A stretch of 64,000 bases of DNA, from positions 77,755,343-77,819,342 of the forward strand of contig NC_035434.2 of the NCBI RefSeq assembly GCF_002127325.2, read 5' to 3'. The notes under the pieces are model-generated. The model was not told the DNA's origin. It ran no database searches and saw only the letters and a list, made by a program, of their open reading frames with translations. The translations under genes were made by a program, and so were the position numbers. This DNA is from Helianthus annuus (Eukaryota > Streptophyta > Magnoliopsida > Asterales > Asteraceae). Positions 1 to 11,900 of the stretch are shown one piece after another (the first letter of the stretch is position 1; every line of letters starts with the position of its first letter).

Positions 1-65
1 TTAATGGTGCTTCTGTACCCTATTCGTGACACGATTCCTCGCATCATTTTTCATAGCGCATCCTA

Positions 66-200
66 CTTGGTACTCGTTTCTCACCAAGCGCACTTCCCGT
101 ATTCTTATATCACATCACACTTGGTACTCGTTTCTCACCAAGTGTGTTTCTTGTATTCTTATATCGCTACACACTTGGTACTCGTTCTTACCAAGTGTGC
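66..200. repeat. Three consecutive LTR hairpins (element A, left copy)
   Basis: Three units of about 52 bp each carry an inverted repeat around the word GGTACTCGTT. The central one pairs CACACTTGG with CCAAGTGTG across a loop of about 13 bases. The same set is at 17286-17420, with one substitution visible. Related short palindromes built on TACTCAAG lie at 16910-16975 in the right LTR. Confidence 0.7.
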
Positions 201-1861
201 TTTTTATTATCATACCATTTGTTAAACATAAAAATATTTGTAACATGTATTTCACCCCCGAAGTTATAAAACTGAAAACAGTTAAGAGAAAAGGTGGAGC
301 ATGAACTCACAACTTTGCGTTCCTGTGCGTCGTAAACTTCACCGGATTTGCTTAATTAACGTCGTAACCTATACGCGTTTTCTTAACGTTAGTCACTATA
401 CTTGCATCGCACAAGTACAGTCACTCTCTTTTGTGTATATATTCTTGTGTTAAAAATATTTTATATTTTTAACTAAGTATCTTACTTATATTATTTTCTC
501 TAAAATTAATATAAGTACCTTGTGTTTTGCACTTTGCACCCGAATTATGTATCATGTATGATGTATGTGTATTTTTAAGTCTTAATACGCTAGCACGTAT
601 AACACATACTATATCCACTTAGCACAAAAGTTGGTGATAACATAATATATATTTTTCTCTCAAAAATCTACATACTTATATCCATTTTTATTTTTGAAGA
701 AATCCTCATTTCTTATCACCAAAAATTAGGGAAACCTTGGTAATACTCTTAAATACATTTTTAGGGAATAAGTTCTTTAAAAACTTATATTTTTCTAAGT
801 GTCAAAATTTATAAAAATTTTGACAGAGTTTCCCCTAAAAATGGAAGTTTCCCATGTTTTCAAAACATGTGTTTATTTTCTTTTAAATCGTCAACAATCA
901 TCAACAACAATTATCAACAATAATCATGAACAACAATCACTAATTTTCCCCACTTCATGAACTTGAATATTTACAAAAATGTGTAGTAATTTACTAGCAC
1001 ATTTAGTAAGTCTTGTTATCTTTATAAATAAGTTTAATTTCTTAAAAACCTTATTTTTAAAGAATATGAAGTTTCACAACTTCTAGTCGGTTTTTATGAA
1101 AATTATTTCTTTGTTAAAACTTTTGTTACACAAGTGTCCACACACTTGTTTGTTCACAAAAACACCTCTAGTTCATGAAAGATTCGGTTTTAAAACATGG
1201 TTTCGTCTTACAGTTGGTCTTTCGAAAATACCACTTGTAGATCTTTAGACCTATTAGTTTAGAACTTCATTTTACAAGAAAAATTCCTTTTTACACAAGT
1301 TCATGATTCATGTGTAGTAGAGTTTCACCCTTTAACCCTTGTTTCTTTCAAAACATCCTTATGTCATGATCCATGATCATGACCAACCCGGGTTAAATGA
1401 TGATCCGAGCTACCACAACATAGATCGGGTCCAAATAACCACACAAATCAATTACTACAACATTTACACAACATATGAGCTTTTAACCATCATTATTAGT
1501 GTTTTTAGTAGACTTTAATGCATCAACTTGTAAGATTTCGAGTTTTAACCGTTACATATCATATTAACCACTTCAAAATAGTTCAAGAATGTGATTTAAG
1601 CAACATACCACTAGCTCGAGGCTAGGGAAGAATCTAGACGCAAATAGGGTGGATAAAAGCAAGAGAATGAGGTCCTTCGCTTTCCGTTTGCACCAAGCCT
1701 CCTTATACGGGATCCTTGATACTTGTATGGACTTGGAATGTGGTGATCAAAACCGAAAAATTGATGGATTGAGAGGGGGTGTTTGGCCGTAGCTTTTCTA
1801 GAGAGAGAGAGGGAGATAGTGGAAGTGTGGTGATGAGGAAGATGGAGTGATGGAATGGTGG

Positions 1862-1870
1862 TATTTATAG
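1862..1870 (-). promoter_or_regulatory. TATA box of element A LTR (left copy)
   Basis: The minus strand reads CTATAAATA, a good plant TATA box. It is immediately downstream (minus-strand sense) of the 11-bp tandem array, so the array occupies the proximal promoter. The equivalent in the right (5') LTR is 19077-19085. Confidence 0.7.
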
Positions 1871-1883
1871 ACCTTCCATATAG

Positions 1884-2158
1884 CATATTCCTGGCATATT
1901 CCTGGCATATTCCTGGTATATTCCTGGTATATTCCTGGCATATTCCTGGCATATTCCTGGCATATTCCTGGCATATTCCTGGCATATTCCTGGTATATTC
2001 CTGGTATATTCCTGGCATATTCCTGGAATATTCCTGGTATATTCCTGGTATATTCCTGGCATATTCCTGGCATATTCCTGGCATATTCTTGGTATATTCC
2101 TGGCATATTCCTGGCATATTCCTGGTATATTCCTGGCATATTCCTGGCATATTCCTGG
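1884..2158. repeat. 11-bp tandem array, 25 copies (left LTR of A)
   Basis: The plus-strand unit is CATATTCCTGG with C/T/A variation at the first base. The length of 275 bp is exactly 25 units. Every copy contains a match to GNATATNC. The open reading frames through it on both strands are only translations of the repeat. Confidence 0.95.
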
Positions 2159-2747
2159 GTTTTCTGCGTTTTCTGCGTTTTGCAGTGTAAGCACTGTGTC
2201 GCGTAGGAACTCACGGTACGCGCTTAATGTTGAAAAATAACGTTTTTAAGCATTTTAATTTATTTTTCAACACGAACCTGATTAAAATAAAATTTTAATC
2301 ATAACAGAATATTTGTGGGATTAAATATTATCCGGGCGGCCACCAACGTTCGTTTCGCAGTTTTGTCGTAATTAGTTATGCACTTAAAGTGTGTTTCGGG
2401 TGCCTTTTAGTGCGTGTTTTAGCTTTCGTAACGACCATTAATTAAACCCTGATATGTACTCTTGGGTTTTAATGTACCTTTGTCGTAGGACCTACACCTA
2501 GGCCTCAATTCTAATGTCTGACTGCTTTCTGCAGTTCCATTGACACAGTGTGTCTTACCGGTGAGTTTACTAATATTTCTGACGCAGCGCTCTCGATTGC
2601 ATGAAGCAATATTTTGTAGTATACAACGTGCATGAATTCACTTGCTTAGCATCTAATTAGTCAATGTTGACATTTAAGCACATAATTGCAGTCATTAAAT
2701 AATAATTTAAGTGTACGGAAGTTACCGGTTTTGTGCCAGTTGTCACA

Positions 2748-2760
2748 GTCTCCCCCCGTT
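2748..2760 (-). other. Polypurine tract of element A
   Basis: The minus strand reads AACGGGGGGAGAC directly before the 3' LTR start. Just upstream is the inverted repeat AATTTCGGGACGAAATT, which is found beside the purine tract of every Tekay-type element in this window. Confidence 0.8.
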
Positions 2761-2781
2761 AAAAGAATTTCGTCCCGAAAT

Positions 2782-5700
2782 TCAGGATGAACTAACCCTC
2801 GCAGGAGTCTCTTTGAATAGGTGGGGATACTTTTCCTTGAACTGGTCTTCGCGTTCCCATGTGTATTCGGGCCCATGCTTAGAGTTCCAACGTACTTTGA
2901 CAAGTTTCACACTGCTCCTCCTGGTCTTGTTGACTTTCCAGTCAGTAACCTCAACGGGTTGTTCTGTAAATCGGAGGGCGTCATCAATATGCACTTCATC
3001 CGCTGGGATGATCACGTTTCTTGTGTTGGACTCTTCTTTAGGTTGGACACATGAAATGTATCATGTACTCCATTAAGTTCTTCCGGTAACTCCAACTTGT
3101 ACGCCACGGTACCAATTCTCTCCAAGATTCTGAATGGTCCGATGTATCGTGGATTCAGCTTCCCACGCTTTCCGAATCTGGCTACGCCCTTCCATGGTGA
3201 GACTTTTAACAACACCTTGTCTCCCACCTCGAATTCTAAGGGTTTTCGTTTTTGATCAGCGTAACTCTTCTGTCGATCTCGAGCCACCTTAATGCGCTCT
3301 CGGATCTGCGCAATCTTGTCGGTTGTCTCTTGTACTAGTTCAGGACCAACCATACGCTTGTCACCGGCGTCTGCCCAACATAGGAGCGATCGGCACTTGC
3401 GGCCATACAGAGCTTTGAACGGCGCGGCCTTTATGCTTGTATGATAACTGTTATTGTAGGAAAACTCAACCAAGGGTAGGTGAGTATCCCAGCTGCCGCC
3501 TAGATCCATGACACATGCGCGAAGCATATCTTCCAATGTTTGTATAGTACGTTCGCCCTGGCCGTCTGTCTGAGGATGAAATGCCGTGCTTAGATCTAGT
3601 TGAGATCCAAAGGCTTCCTGAAATGATTGCCAGATCCTTGAGACAAAGCATCCATCTCTGTCTGAAATAATAGAAATAGGCACTCCATGACGTGTCACAA
3701 TTTCTTTCAGGTATATTTCAGCAAGCTTTCCAGTGCTATCCTTCTCACGGATTGGTAGGAAATGCGCAGACTTCGTCAATCGATCAACTATTACCCATAT
3801 CATATCGTGCCCTCTTGGGGTCCTGGGTAACTTTGTTATGAAGTCCATCGAGATTTGCTCCCACTTCCACATGGGAATCTCTGGTTGTTGTAGTAGGCCA
3901 GACGGTTTCTGATATTCAGCCTTAACCTTAGCACAGGTTAGGCATTTACCAACATAAACAGCAACGTCGCTCTTGAGTCTCGGCCACCAATAGTATTCTT
4001 TTAAGTCTTGATACATCTTGTCCGATCCGGGATGGATCGAGTATCTTGACTTGTGCGCTTCATGAAGGATGACTTCTCGTAGGCCACCATAGTGCGGAAC
4101 CCAAATACGCTTTTTAAAGTATAAGGCTCCCTCTTCATTTGGCGCCATGTACTTCAATGCACCTCGGAGGTATTCAGCTTTGCGGTTTTCCACCTTAAGG
4201 GCTTCTTGTTGTGCGTCACGAATACATGAAGTGAGGTTCGATCGGATAGTCATTTCCAATGCTCGAACCCGTAGGGTCTTAATTATTTCCTTTCGGCTCA
4301 ACGCGTCCGCTACAACGTTTGCCTTTCCTGGGTGGTACTTAATCTCACAGTCGTAATCATTTAGCAGCTCGACCCATCGCCGCTGGCGCATATTCAATTC
4401 CTTCTGATCAAATATGTGTTGCAGGCTTTTGTGATCTGTGAAGATTGTACATCGAGTACCGTATAGATAGTGTCGCCAGATTTTCAAGGCGAATACCACT
4501 GCGCCCAGTTCCAGGTCGTGAGTGGTATAGTTTCTTTCGTGTACCTTCAATTGCCTTGAAGCGTAAGCGATGACCTTTTGGCGTTGCATGAGCACGCAAC
4601 CTAGTCCTTGTCGCGAGGCGTCACAGTATACCACGAAGCCTTCCGAACCTTCGGGTAGTGACAATATTGGTGCATCGCATAGCTTGCTTTTGAGTAGCTG
4701 AAAAGCTTCCTCTTGTTTAACACCCCAGTCATACTTCTTGTCTTTCTGTGTAAGGGCAGTTAGCGGCTGAACTATTTTCGAGAAATTCTCGATGAATCTC
4801 CTATAGTAGCCCGCTAAGCCCAAAAATTGGCGAACCTCAGTTGGGGTTTTGGGAGCTTCCCAATTCTTTATTGCTTCTATCTTGGACGGGTCTACATGAA
4901 TGCCCTTCTCATTCACCACGTGACCAAGAAATTGTACTTCGCGAATCCAGAATTCGCACTTTGAGAACTTTGCATATAGTTTCTCTGTCTTCAGTAGTTC
5001 TAGGATGGTCCTGAGGTGTTGCTCATGCTCTTCTTTCATCTGAGAGTAGATCAGGATATCGTCGATAAATACAATCACGAATTTATCGAGATATGGTTCG
5101 CATACGCGGTTCATCAGATCCATAAAGACCGCTGGTGCATTCGTCAGCCCGAATGGCATCACAAGAAACTCGAAATGTCCATAGCGTGTTCTGAATGCAG
5201 TCTTTGGTACGCTTTCTTCTTGTATCCTTAACTGATGATATCCAGATCGAAGGTCGATCTTGGAATAGTAGCTTGATCCTTGCAACTGATCAAATAAGTC
5301 ATCAATCCTCGGTAGTGGGTACCGATTCTTGATAGTGAGTTTGTTCAGTTCTCTGTAATCGATGCACATTCGCAGAGTTCCATCCTTCTTCTTCACGAAC
5401 AATACTGGAGCTCCCCAGGGCGAGAAGCTTGGCCTTATGAATCCTTTATCCAACAACTCCTGAAGTTGTGTAGATAATTCTTGCATCTCGGATGGTGCAA
5501 GTCGATAGGGGGCCTTGGCTACAGGAGCGGCTCCTGGAACCAAGTCTATACGGAATTCGACTTGTCGTTGCGGAGGTAGTCCTGGTAGATCTTCGGGAAA
5601 AACATTAGGAAATTCCTTTACCACAGGAATGTCTTCGAGTTTCGGCTCCACATCCTTTTTATCTACAACATGTGCCAGGAAAGCGACACATCCTTTCCTT

Positions 5701-6479
5701 AAGCACTTCTGTGCTTTCATGCAGCTGATGATTCGCAGAGGCGCGTCTCGTCTTTCTCCATGTACGATGAGGGTTTCATCATTCGCCAAAGGGATGCGAA
5801 TGATTTTCTCATGACAAATGACTTCAGCTTTGTTCTTGGATAACCAGTCCATGCCGACTACTACACTGAAGCTACCTAATTGGATAGGTAAGAGGTCGAT
5901 GCTAAATTTTCGCTCACCAAGTTCTAGTGTGCAGCCTCTAACAACTTCGCCTGATTCAACAAGTTTACCATTGGCTAGTTCTATGGAATAAGGAATTTCT
6001 AATCTACTAGATTCTATTCCAAGTGTACGTTTAAATTCCACGGACATGAAACTATAATCGGCTCCAGTGTCGAATAATATTGATGCAAAGTGATTGTTAA
6101 CGAGAAATGTACCGGTGACCATGTTAGGGTCCTCGCGTGCGTTCCTTTTCTTGTCACCAGACGACTCAGCATGCGTCTCGGTCTTTTCTGTCCAGAGTAC
6201 GAACGCCACTGCACCTCCAGTGCCGTCGAAGTTCAGCGGTTTGCAGTCGAGAAACTGCTTGAAAGTGCAGCCCTGAGCTGCGTCTCCTCCAGATGAATCT
6301 CCATTCCCATTACGTCTTGCATTGCTTGGTCCTCCAATTTGTTCAGTACGGTTCGCCTCGTACTGGGCGATAGCTGCGGAGATTCTTTCCTCCAGTAGGG
6401 CGTTTAGCTCTTCAGCAGTTCTTGGAAGTGGGGGAGGAGGAGGTTGATCACGAGCGTTCACAGCTCTTCTGGGTGCCAT
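2782..6479 (-). pseudogene. gag-pol of element A (Tekay-type), gag-deleted and frameshifted
   Basis: The start is taken at 6479 (Met-Ala-Pro-Arg-Arg). The main frame runs about 1155 codons to 3012. In order it shows a proline-rich N-terminus, the first part of gag, then abruptly protease (DTGADYSF), reverse transcriptase (FIDDILIYS), RNase H ([10 protein letters not shown]), an integrase HHCC zinc domain and core, and the GPF/Y motif. Most of gag, including capsid and the zinc knuckles, is missing; the junction lies near 6160-6215 and is in frame. Near 3012-3015 a one-base frameshift separates the chromodomain-like tail (2782-3015), which carries a WEREDQ motif. The element cannot form its own capsid, although pol is otherwise open. 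Confidence 0.9.
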
Positions 6480-6547
6480 GTTCTGACAGAACACGACCCA
6501 ATAGGGTTTAGACATTTGTTTGATATCGTCTTACTAGACAGTGGTAG
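6480..6547 (-). other. Leader segment of element A next to gag
   Basis: This short untranslated stretch lies between the gag start of A and element B. Its last five bases (6543-6547, GGTAG) are the target site duplicated on insertion of B. The leader resumes at 15859. Confidence 0.75.
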
Positions 6548-8651
6548 TGTGACAACTCGAGTGTTTGACTTTCACTTTCGCATTTATTGCGCGTTGACTT
6601 TGACTTTGACTGTTTAGTTGTTGGATTGTGGACTTGAATTATACGAGTTGTGTGTTAATAGAATATATTGTCGTTTTGCCTATATGTTACTATTTGTGGT
6701 GATAGAAAATAATATTAGAATTGTTATTATTATAATATTAACTTTAACCTAGCCCTCGAAGGATGACATGTAGTTCGAAGGATTCGAAGGACCACGAAGG
6801 ATAACCTTCGACCCCGAAACATATCCTTCGAGCACGAAACATATCCTTCGATATGTTTCGGCCCAGTCCTTCCAATGGGCTTGGCCCATTTCTGTAATAC
6901 GTATAAGTACGTATCAACATGTACCGGCTGTCATTTTCTATCATATTCCCAACCCTAGAGCTCTCCAAACTGTGACGGCAAGCTAGTAACCACAGGAGAC
7001 CCTTGCGACCAAACCCTCATTTCGGTTAGTAAAATCTATTTGATTCGATCGTTCGTTTATATGCGTATGTGTTCACGTGTAGTGTGTTCTTGATTGTTGA
7101 TGTAACCTGAACTGATACATGCCTGAATATTATGATTTTGAATACGATTGAATATCGATATAGATTTCACATAGGGTTTGATGATGTGTTAATGTGCGTT
7201 AACCGGTTTCGTGATACGTTTAAACTAGGTTCATGCTAGACAATGATTTCTGGATGATTGCGTTATGATTAGATGTGCTAAATGATTCTGATGATTTGGT
7301 AATGATGATGATGACGGCTGTATAGATGATTAGGGTTGCTGTTCCTGTGAAAACGTAACTGATTGTGAAAACGTAACTGTTGATTGATCGAAAGATACTG
7401 TTTGTCGAAACATAGGTAGTGTCGAAAGATGCTTGTAGTCGAAACATAGCATTGACCGAAGGATAGATATGACCGAAACATAATTAAGTTGACCGAAAGA
7501 TACCTTAGGTCGAAAGATGACTGATGGTACGAAACATACCAACTAGTCCGAAAGATAACTGTGAAAACTTGTAAGATCACTGATGTGTCGAAAGTTAGCA
7601 GTGGATCGAAGGATAGTAGCAATTATAAACATCCTTCGAAGGATGGAATGTATACATGAACTATTTGACATGCCATGCTTGATGATGAATGTTTACATTT
7701 GTAATTGTGTGCACTAGCTGATGAGTAACTAGGAAATGGTACGTGTTGCGCCGACGTACAAACTGACTGTTACGTGAACATTGTATTGCATGCGAATCAT
7801 TGCGAACATGAACTGATTTGTTATACGTGCATACACTAGGACGTGATTAATTACTTGTGAGTGCATAACTTAGCATACCGAGCAAACCAAGGTGAGTTCA
7901 CACTCCTACTAAGGCATGGGATTCCCGGGTTGTGGGAATGGGTTAAAGGTGATTATTGAAAGGAACGTACATATGCTTTACTAGACTGTCACCTATCATG
8001 TCCTCGGATGTCAGGACGGTTACGTAGGTTGGGATAACACCTACGGGTTCACATGCCATTCTATCCTCGGTTACGAAGGATACGCACGTAAAACCTACGT
8101 GTACGCATTACTTACTTCTATCCTCAGGTTACGAAGGATACGTGCGTAAAACCTACGCACACTTTATACACACTTCTGTTCTCGGACGAAGAACAGGGAT
8201 AATAATACGAACAGTCTAGTGGTCACTTAACATGGGAAGCCCCCACCAGCATAACTTACTATCGGCCCTGTAGAGCCACCTGTTACTTACTGTTACACAT
8301 TTACTTACTGTGAACTCGCTCAACTAGTTTGTTGACCATTCTGTTACATGCCTTGCAGATCGTTAGGTACTTGGAGCTTGCACTGGAGAAGCGGGTCGTT
8401 GTGGACAAGGATTCGTGGTTTCTATGCTGAACTATTATAACATTTGAACTATTTACTAGTGTTGGATTATTACTATGCTTCCGCTACACTTTAAAACAAT
8501 AACATGTTTTGAACACCTTTTGTATTGAACGGATGGTTTTCTTTTATCTTACTTAATACTATATGCATGTTCAATATGATTGGTGGCTTGATCCTGGTCA
8601 GTCACGCTCCCAAGCGGTGATACTCCGCAGGTGGATTTTGGGGGTGTGACA
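6548..8651 (+). repeat. 5' LTR of element B
   Basis: 2104 bp long. Its start holds a cluster of CGAAGGAT / ATCCTTCG words (6755-6865) and a possible promoter near 6900. Next come a donor-like GGTTAGT (7024), an array of CGAAAGATA-like motifs (7388-7625), a second donor-like AAGGTGAGTT (7889), three CGTAAAACCTACG repeats (8080-8165) and an acceptor-like TGCCTTGCAG (8350). Confidence 0.95.
7388..7625. repeat. Phased CGAAA(G/C)ATA motif array in the LTR of B
   Basis: About twelve degenerate copies of (G/A)(T/C)CGAAAGATA or CGAAACATA are spaced roughly 20 bp apart. The second copy is in the 3' LTR at about 14590-14827. Unrelated motifs occupy the same LTR position in elements E and H. Confidence 0.75.
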
Positions 8652-8654
8652 GAT

Positions 8655-8667
8655 TGGTATCAGAGCC
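8655..8667 (+). other. Primer binding site, tRNA-iMet (element B)
   Basis: TGGTATCAGAGCC starts three bases after the 5' LTR. It is complementary to the 3' end of plant initiator methionine tRNA, the usual primer for this lineage. Confidence 0.95.
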
Positions 8668-8973
8668 ATTGGTTATAGAGAACTTGGTTTTAATATGGGA
8701 AAACGTTTTTATTAAAACCAGACTATAACCAGAACAGTGCTCTCAACGATCCACAACGACGCTTCGCTCCACGTGCAAGACTCAACTCCCTAGGTAATAA
8801 GGTTTATGTTTATTGCCTACATGCTAGAATTTGCATAGAACTTTGCTCGTAGTATGCTTACATTACTTGCTCACAACTTGACATTGCATGAGAATACTTA
8901 TGTGCTTACACTCTTCTGTCATCGCACTATTCGCGAACCTTTCTCACTTATGTTGCCTTTGATGTGAAGATCA

Positions 8974-11900
8974 ATGGCCGCACGAATTACCATGACTCAA
9001 GCCCAGCTAGAGGCTCTCGTTGCTGCGGCAGTTGCAGCCGCCCAAGCAGGTAGTATATCCTGCGGTATAGATTCATACAAGGATCTTTAGATCCTACAAT
9101 AATTCTCGTATTTAACCTTGTTCTATTCGTACACAATAGGTCAACCCGCTCAGCAACAACCTGCGTGTACCTTCAAGACTTTCATGGACTGTCGTCCTAG
9201 CTCGTTCAGTGGCACGGAGGGGGCAGTTGGACTCCTCCACTGGTTTGAAAAGCTCGAGTCGGTTTTCGAAATGTGTGAATGCCCTGAGGCTCGCAGGGTG
9301 AAGTTCGCCACTGGCACACTTGAAGGGATTGCGCTCACTTGGTGGAACGCACAAGTGCAGATCTTAGGGTTGGCAGCTGCTAACGCCACACCTTGGAATG
9401 AATTCAAAGAACTGATCAAGAGGGAATACTGCACTAGAGAAGACATTCACAAGTTGGAGGACGAGTTGTATAACTTGAAAATGGTTGGTTCGGAAATCGA
9501 AGCTTACACCAAAAGATCGAATGAGTTGGCTGTGCTGTGCCCAACTATGGTAGATCCTCCATACAAGCGAATTGAGTTGTATCTCAAGGGGCTCGCGTCA
9601 GAGATTCAGAGCCACGTAACGTCGGCTAACCTCAACAACATCCAGGAAATCCAGCGTCTCGCTCATCGCATCACAGATCAGGCAGTAGACCAGGGCAAAC
9701 TGCCAAAGCGTATCAGTGCTACCGCTACTGCTACTACTACACTTGCTACTCCCAGCGAAAGTAAGAGAAAGTGGGAGGGGGATTCAAGCAAAGCATCAGT
9801 TTCGGTTCAGTCCCAGAATCAGCAGCGAAAGACGGACAGTTACCAAAGTCCCAGTCAGCACTCATCGAGCAGCCACAGACAGTATCGCGGAAATCTCCCA
9901 AAGTGTAACAACTGCAACAGGCATCACAGCGGCCAGTGCAATAAGGGCCGTTGTCAAAGGTGTTTAAAGATGGGTCACGAGGCCAAAGATTGTAGAAGCG
10001 CTCGCCCTGCAAATCAGAATCAGCAGCCTCAGCAACCAGCTCCACAGAATCAGCAGAATCAGCAACAGGGCAACAGGGGGTGTTATAAGTGTGGGGCTGA
10101 AGGTCACTTCAAACGCGATTGCCCACAGTTGAACCAGAACCGCAACAACAACCATCAGGGCAACGGGAACCATAACAATAATGGGGGCAACAACAACAAC
10201 AACAACGGCAATGAAGCTCGTGGTCGAGCATTTGTGTTGGGTCGAGGTGATGCAGTGAATGATCCCAATGTGGTTATGGGTAAGTTTCTTCTCGACGATA
10301 TTTATGTTACTGTCTTATTTGATTCGGGTGCTGATACAAGCTATATGTCATTGAAAATGAGTAACTTATTAAAACGTACACCAACACCTCTAGACACTAA
10401 ACACGTCGTAGAACTAGCGAATGGTAAAAGTGTAGAAGCCGCTCATGTAGTCAAGGGTTGTAGCATTGTTCTAGCGGGTCAGACTTTCACGATTGATCTT
10501 ATACCCATAGTCTTGGGTAGCTTCGACGTCGTCATCGGCATGGATTGGTTATCTCAACATCACGCAGAGATCTTATGCAAGGAAAAAGTTATTCGTATTC
10601 CTCGCTCCAGTCAAGAACCTCTCGAAGTTCAGGGCGACAAGAGTGGTGCTGTGGTTGGCATCATCTCTTACTTGAAGGCGCAGAAATGTTTACGAAAGGG
10701 GCATACTGCCATTCTGGCTCTCGTTACTGATGCATCGGCAAAGGAAAAGAAGCTGGAGGATATCCCAGTTGTACGTGACTTCCCTCAGGTGTTTCCTGAA
10801 GATTTACCTGGTTTACCTCCTCATCGTCAAGTCGAGTTTCAGATGGAGTTAACTCCTGGAGCAACACCAATAGCCCGCGCACCGTATCGTTTAGCTCCAA
10901 CCGAACTGGAAGAACTGTCGAAGCAGCTGCAAGAGCTCTTGGAAAAGGGCTTTATTCGTCCAAGCTCTTCGCCTTGGGGAGCTCCAGTGTTATTTGTGAA
11001 GAAGAAAGACGGTACGTTCAGGATGTGCATCGACTACCGTGAACTCAACAAGGTGACGGTGAAGAACCGTTATCCTCTTCCACGCATAGATGACTTATTC
11101 GACCAGTTGCAAGGGTCGTGTTACTTTTCCAAGATCGATTTGAGGTCAGGGTATCATCAGCTGAGAGTCCGGGATGAGGACGTCTCCAAAACTGCTTTCA
11201 GAACTCGTTATGGTCACTACGAGTTTCTGGTCATGCCATTCGGGCTTACAAACGCACCTGCAGTCTTCATGGATCTTATGAACAGGGTGTGCAAACCGTA
11301 TCTCGACAAGTTCGTCATCGTTTTCATCGACGACATTCTGATCTACTCCAAGAGTCAGGAGGAGCACGAGCAACACTTACGTCTTATCTTGGAACTTATT
11401 CGAAAGGAGCAACTGTACGCAAAGTTTTCAAAATGCGACTTCTGGCTTCGTGAAGTCCACTTCTTAGGCCACGTAGTGAACAAAGATGGGATACATGTCG
11501 ATCCATCCAAGGTAGATTCGATCAGAAACTGGCCTGCACCGCGTACACCGACAGAAATACGTCAATTCTTGGGTCTGGCAGGTTACTACAGACGGTTTAT
11601 TAGGGACTTTTCAAAGATCACGCAACCACTTACGCTACTGACACAGAAGGGTGTTACCTATCGCTGGGGAGAGCCCCAGGAGACTGCTTTTCAGCACCTA
11701 AAGGATAGACTTTGCAGTGCACCTATCCTCTCATTGCCAGAGGGCACAGACGACTTCGTGGTTTATTGTGATGCATCCATTCGGGGACTGGGATGTGTGT
11801 TAATGCAGCGCGACAAGGTTATCGCTTACGCCTCTCGTCAACTCAAGGTTCACGAGCGGAACTACACGACGCACGATTTAGAGCTGGGAGCTGTTGTTTT

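Larger units (their letters stand above)
1..2747 (-). repeat. 3' LTR of element A (partial)
   Basis: This is near-identical to 17221-19995. It ends at 2747 in TGTCACA, the complement of the TGTGACA start typical of this lineage. In minus-strand order it holds an 11-bp tandem array, a TATA box and several hairpins. The far end (equivalent of 16481-17220) lies beyond the window edge. Confidence 0.93.

Noticed and set aside
1611..2214. Several overlapping ORFs rich in MPGICQEY / YSWHIPGIFL repeats, also at 18920-19462
   Set aside because: They are translations of the 11-bp LTR tandem array. 33 bases give 11 codons in any frame, so open frames on both strands are expected.
7220..7622. Minus-strand ORFs rich in FRSYLSF, repeated at 14422-14824
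   Set aside because: They come from the CGAAA(G/C)ATA motif array of the LTR of B read on the other strand.
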